From an uncultured Spirochaetales bacterium (GTDB taxonomy: Bacteria > Spirochaetota > Spirochaetia > Sphaerochaetales > Sphaerochaetaceae): a DNA stretch of 13,935 bases. Each line of letters starts with the position of its first letter. The first letter of the stretch is position 1. A model generated the notes under the pieces. That model was not told the DNA's origin, searched no databases, and saw only the letters and a program-made list of their open reading frames with translations. Positions 13,824-13,935 of the stretch are shown piece by piece. Made by a program: the position numbers and the translations under genes. Where the stretch lies: NCBI GenBank assembly GCA_934247875.1, contig CAKQJZ010000055.1:1-13935 (forward strand), read 5' to 3'.

Positions 13824-13867
13824 TTGTTGTGATTTTTCCTTTATATTATATTTATTCGTAAAGGAGG
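13824..13867 (+). promoter_or_regulatory. Possible plus-strand promoter and ribosome-binding site without a gene
   Basis: TTGTTG (13824-13829), a 17-bp gap and TATATT (13847-13852) make a moderate promoter, followed by AAGGAGG (13861-13867). The GTG five codons' worth of bases after it opens only GTG ATA AAA AGG before TAA, and a nearby ATG opens seven codons. No gene is visible before the window ends. It may be chance in AT-rich DNA or the start of a leader upstream of a gene beyond the edge. Confidence 0.25.
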
Positions 13868-13935
13868 AGTGATAAAAAGGTAAATAGAAAGGATGTTGCA
13901 CTATTTCTTCCAGTAATGAAACAATAAAAGTGACA

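Noticed and set aside
1..13935. CRISPR arrays, tRNA or rRNA genes, insertion sequences, riboswitches
   Set aside because: I saw no regularly spaced repeats, no tRNA-like fold or rRNA sequence, no transposase and no recognisable aptamer in the gaps.

Overview
The window reads as a piece of a low-GC bacterial chromosome using the standard code, with TAA, TAG and TGA all serving as stops. My best guess at the lineage is Spirochaetota (Treponema/Sphaerochaeta-like). The solute-binding protein has a 'FAFA|GGANEK' signal-peptide end without a lipobox cysteine, a style I associate with that group. This is an inference from one protein, not a phylogenetic result.

Layout. (1) Positions 1-819, minus strand: the first 24 codons of an unidentified gene, preceded in the same operon by a SurE-type nucleotidase. 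(2) 820-943: a divergent control region. (3) 944-1729, plus strand: a DeoR-family regulator. (4) 11097 down to 1710, minus strand: one tightly packed operon of about 9.4 kb. Its order is deoC, ABC ATPase, two ABC permeases, solute-binding protein, three paralogous type I phosphodiesterase/nucleotide pyrophosphatase-family enzymes, and a second SurE. Its last 20 bp overlap the 3' end of the regulator gene in convergent orientation. (5) 11098-11670: the deoC promoter and operator region, then about 380 bp with no credible gene, then a strong hairpin. (6) 13696 down to 11671, minus strand: a Gfo/Idh/MocA oxidoreductase followed by an SPPY-type DNA methyltransferase interrupted by one in-frame TGA. 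(7) 13697-13935: an AT-rich intergenic end.

How it may work. The control regions upstream of surE1/deoR and of deoC share the same architecture: a -10 TATACT, then 20-21 bp further upstream an identical 16-bp box, then 2 bp later a site resembling the E. coli DeoR operator. I infer one regulon controlled by the local DeoR-family protein. The operon would import an organic phosphoester through a Ugp/Mal-type ABC transporter and cleave a phosphodiester or pyrophosphate bond in the cytoplasm, since the three phosphodiesterases have no signal peptides. SurE would then dephosphorylate nucleotide products, and DeoC would send deoxyribose-5-phosphate to acetaldehyde and glyceraldehyde-3-phosphate. 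Nucleoside phosphorylase and phosphopentomutase, usual deo partners, are absent from the window. Three phosphodiesterases, two SurE proteins, DeoC and a dedicated importer under a DeoR-type regulator is the most unusual thing here, and its true substrate is open.
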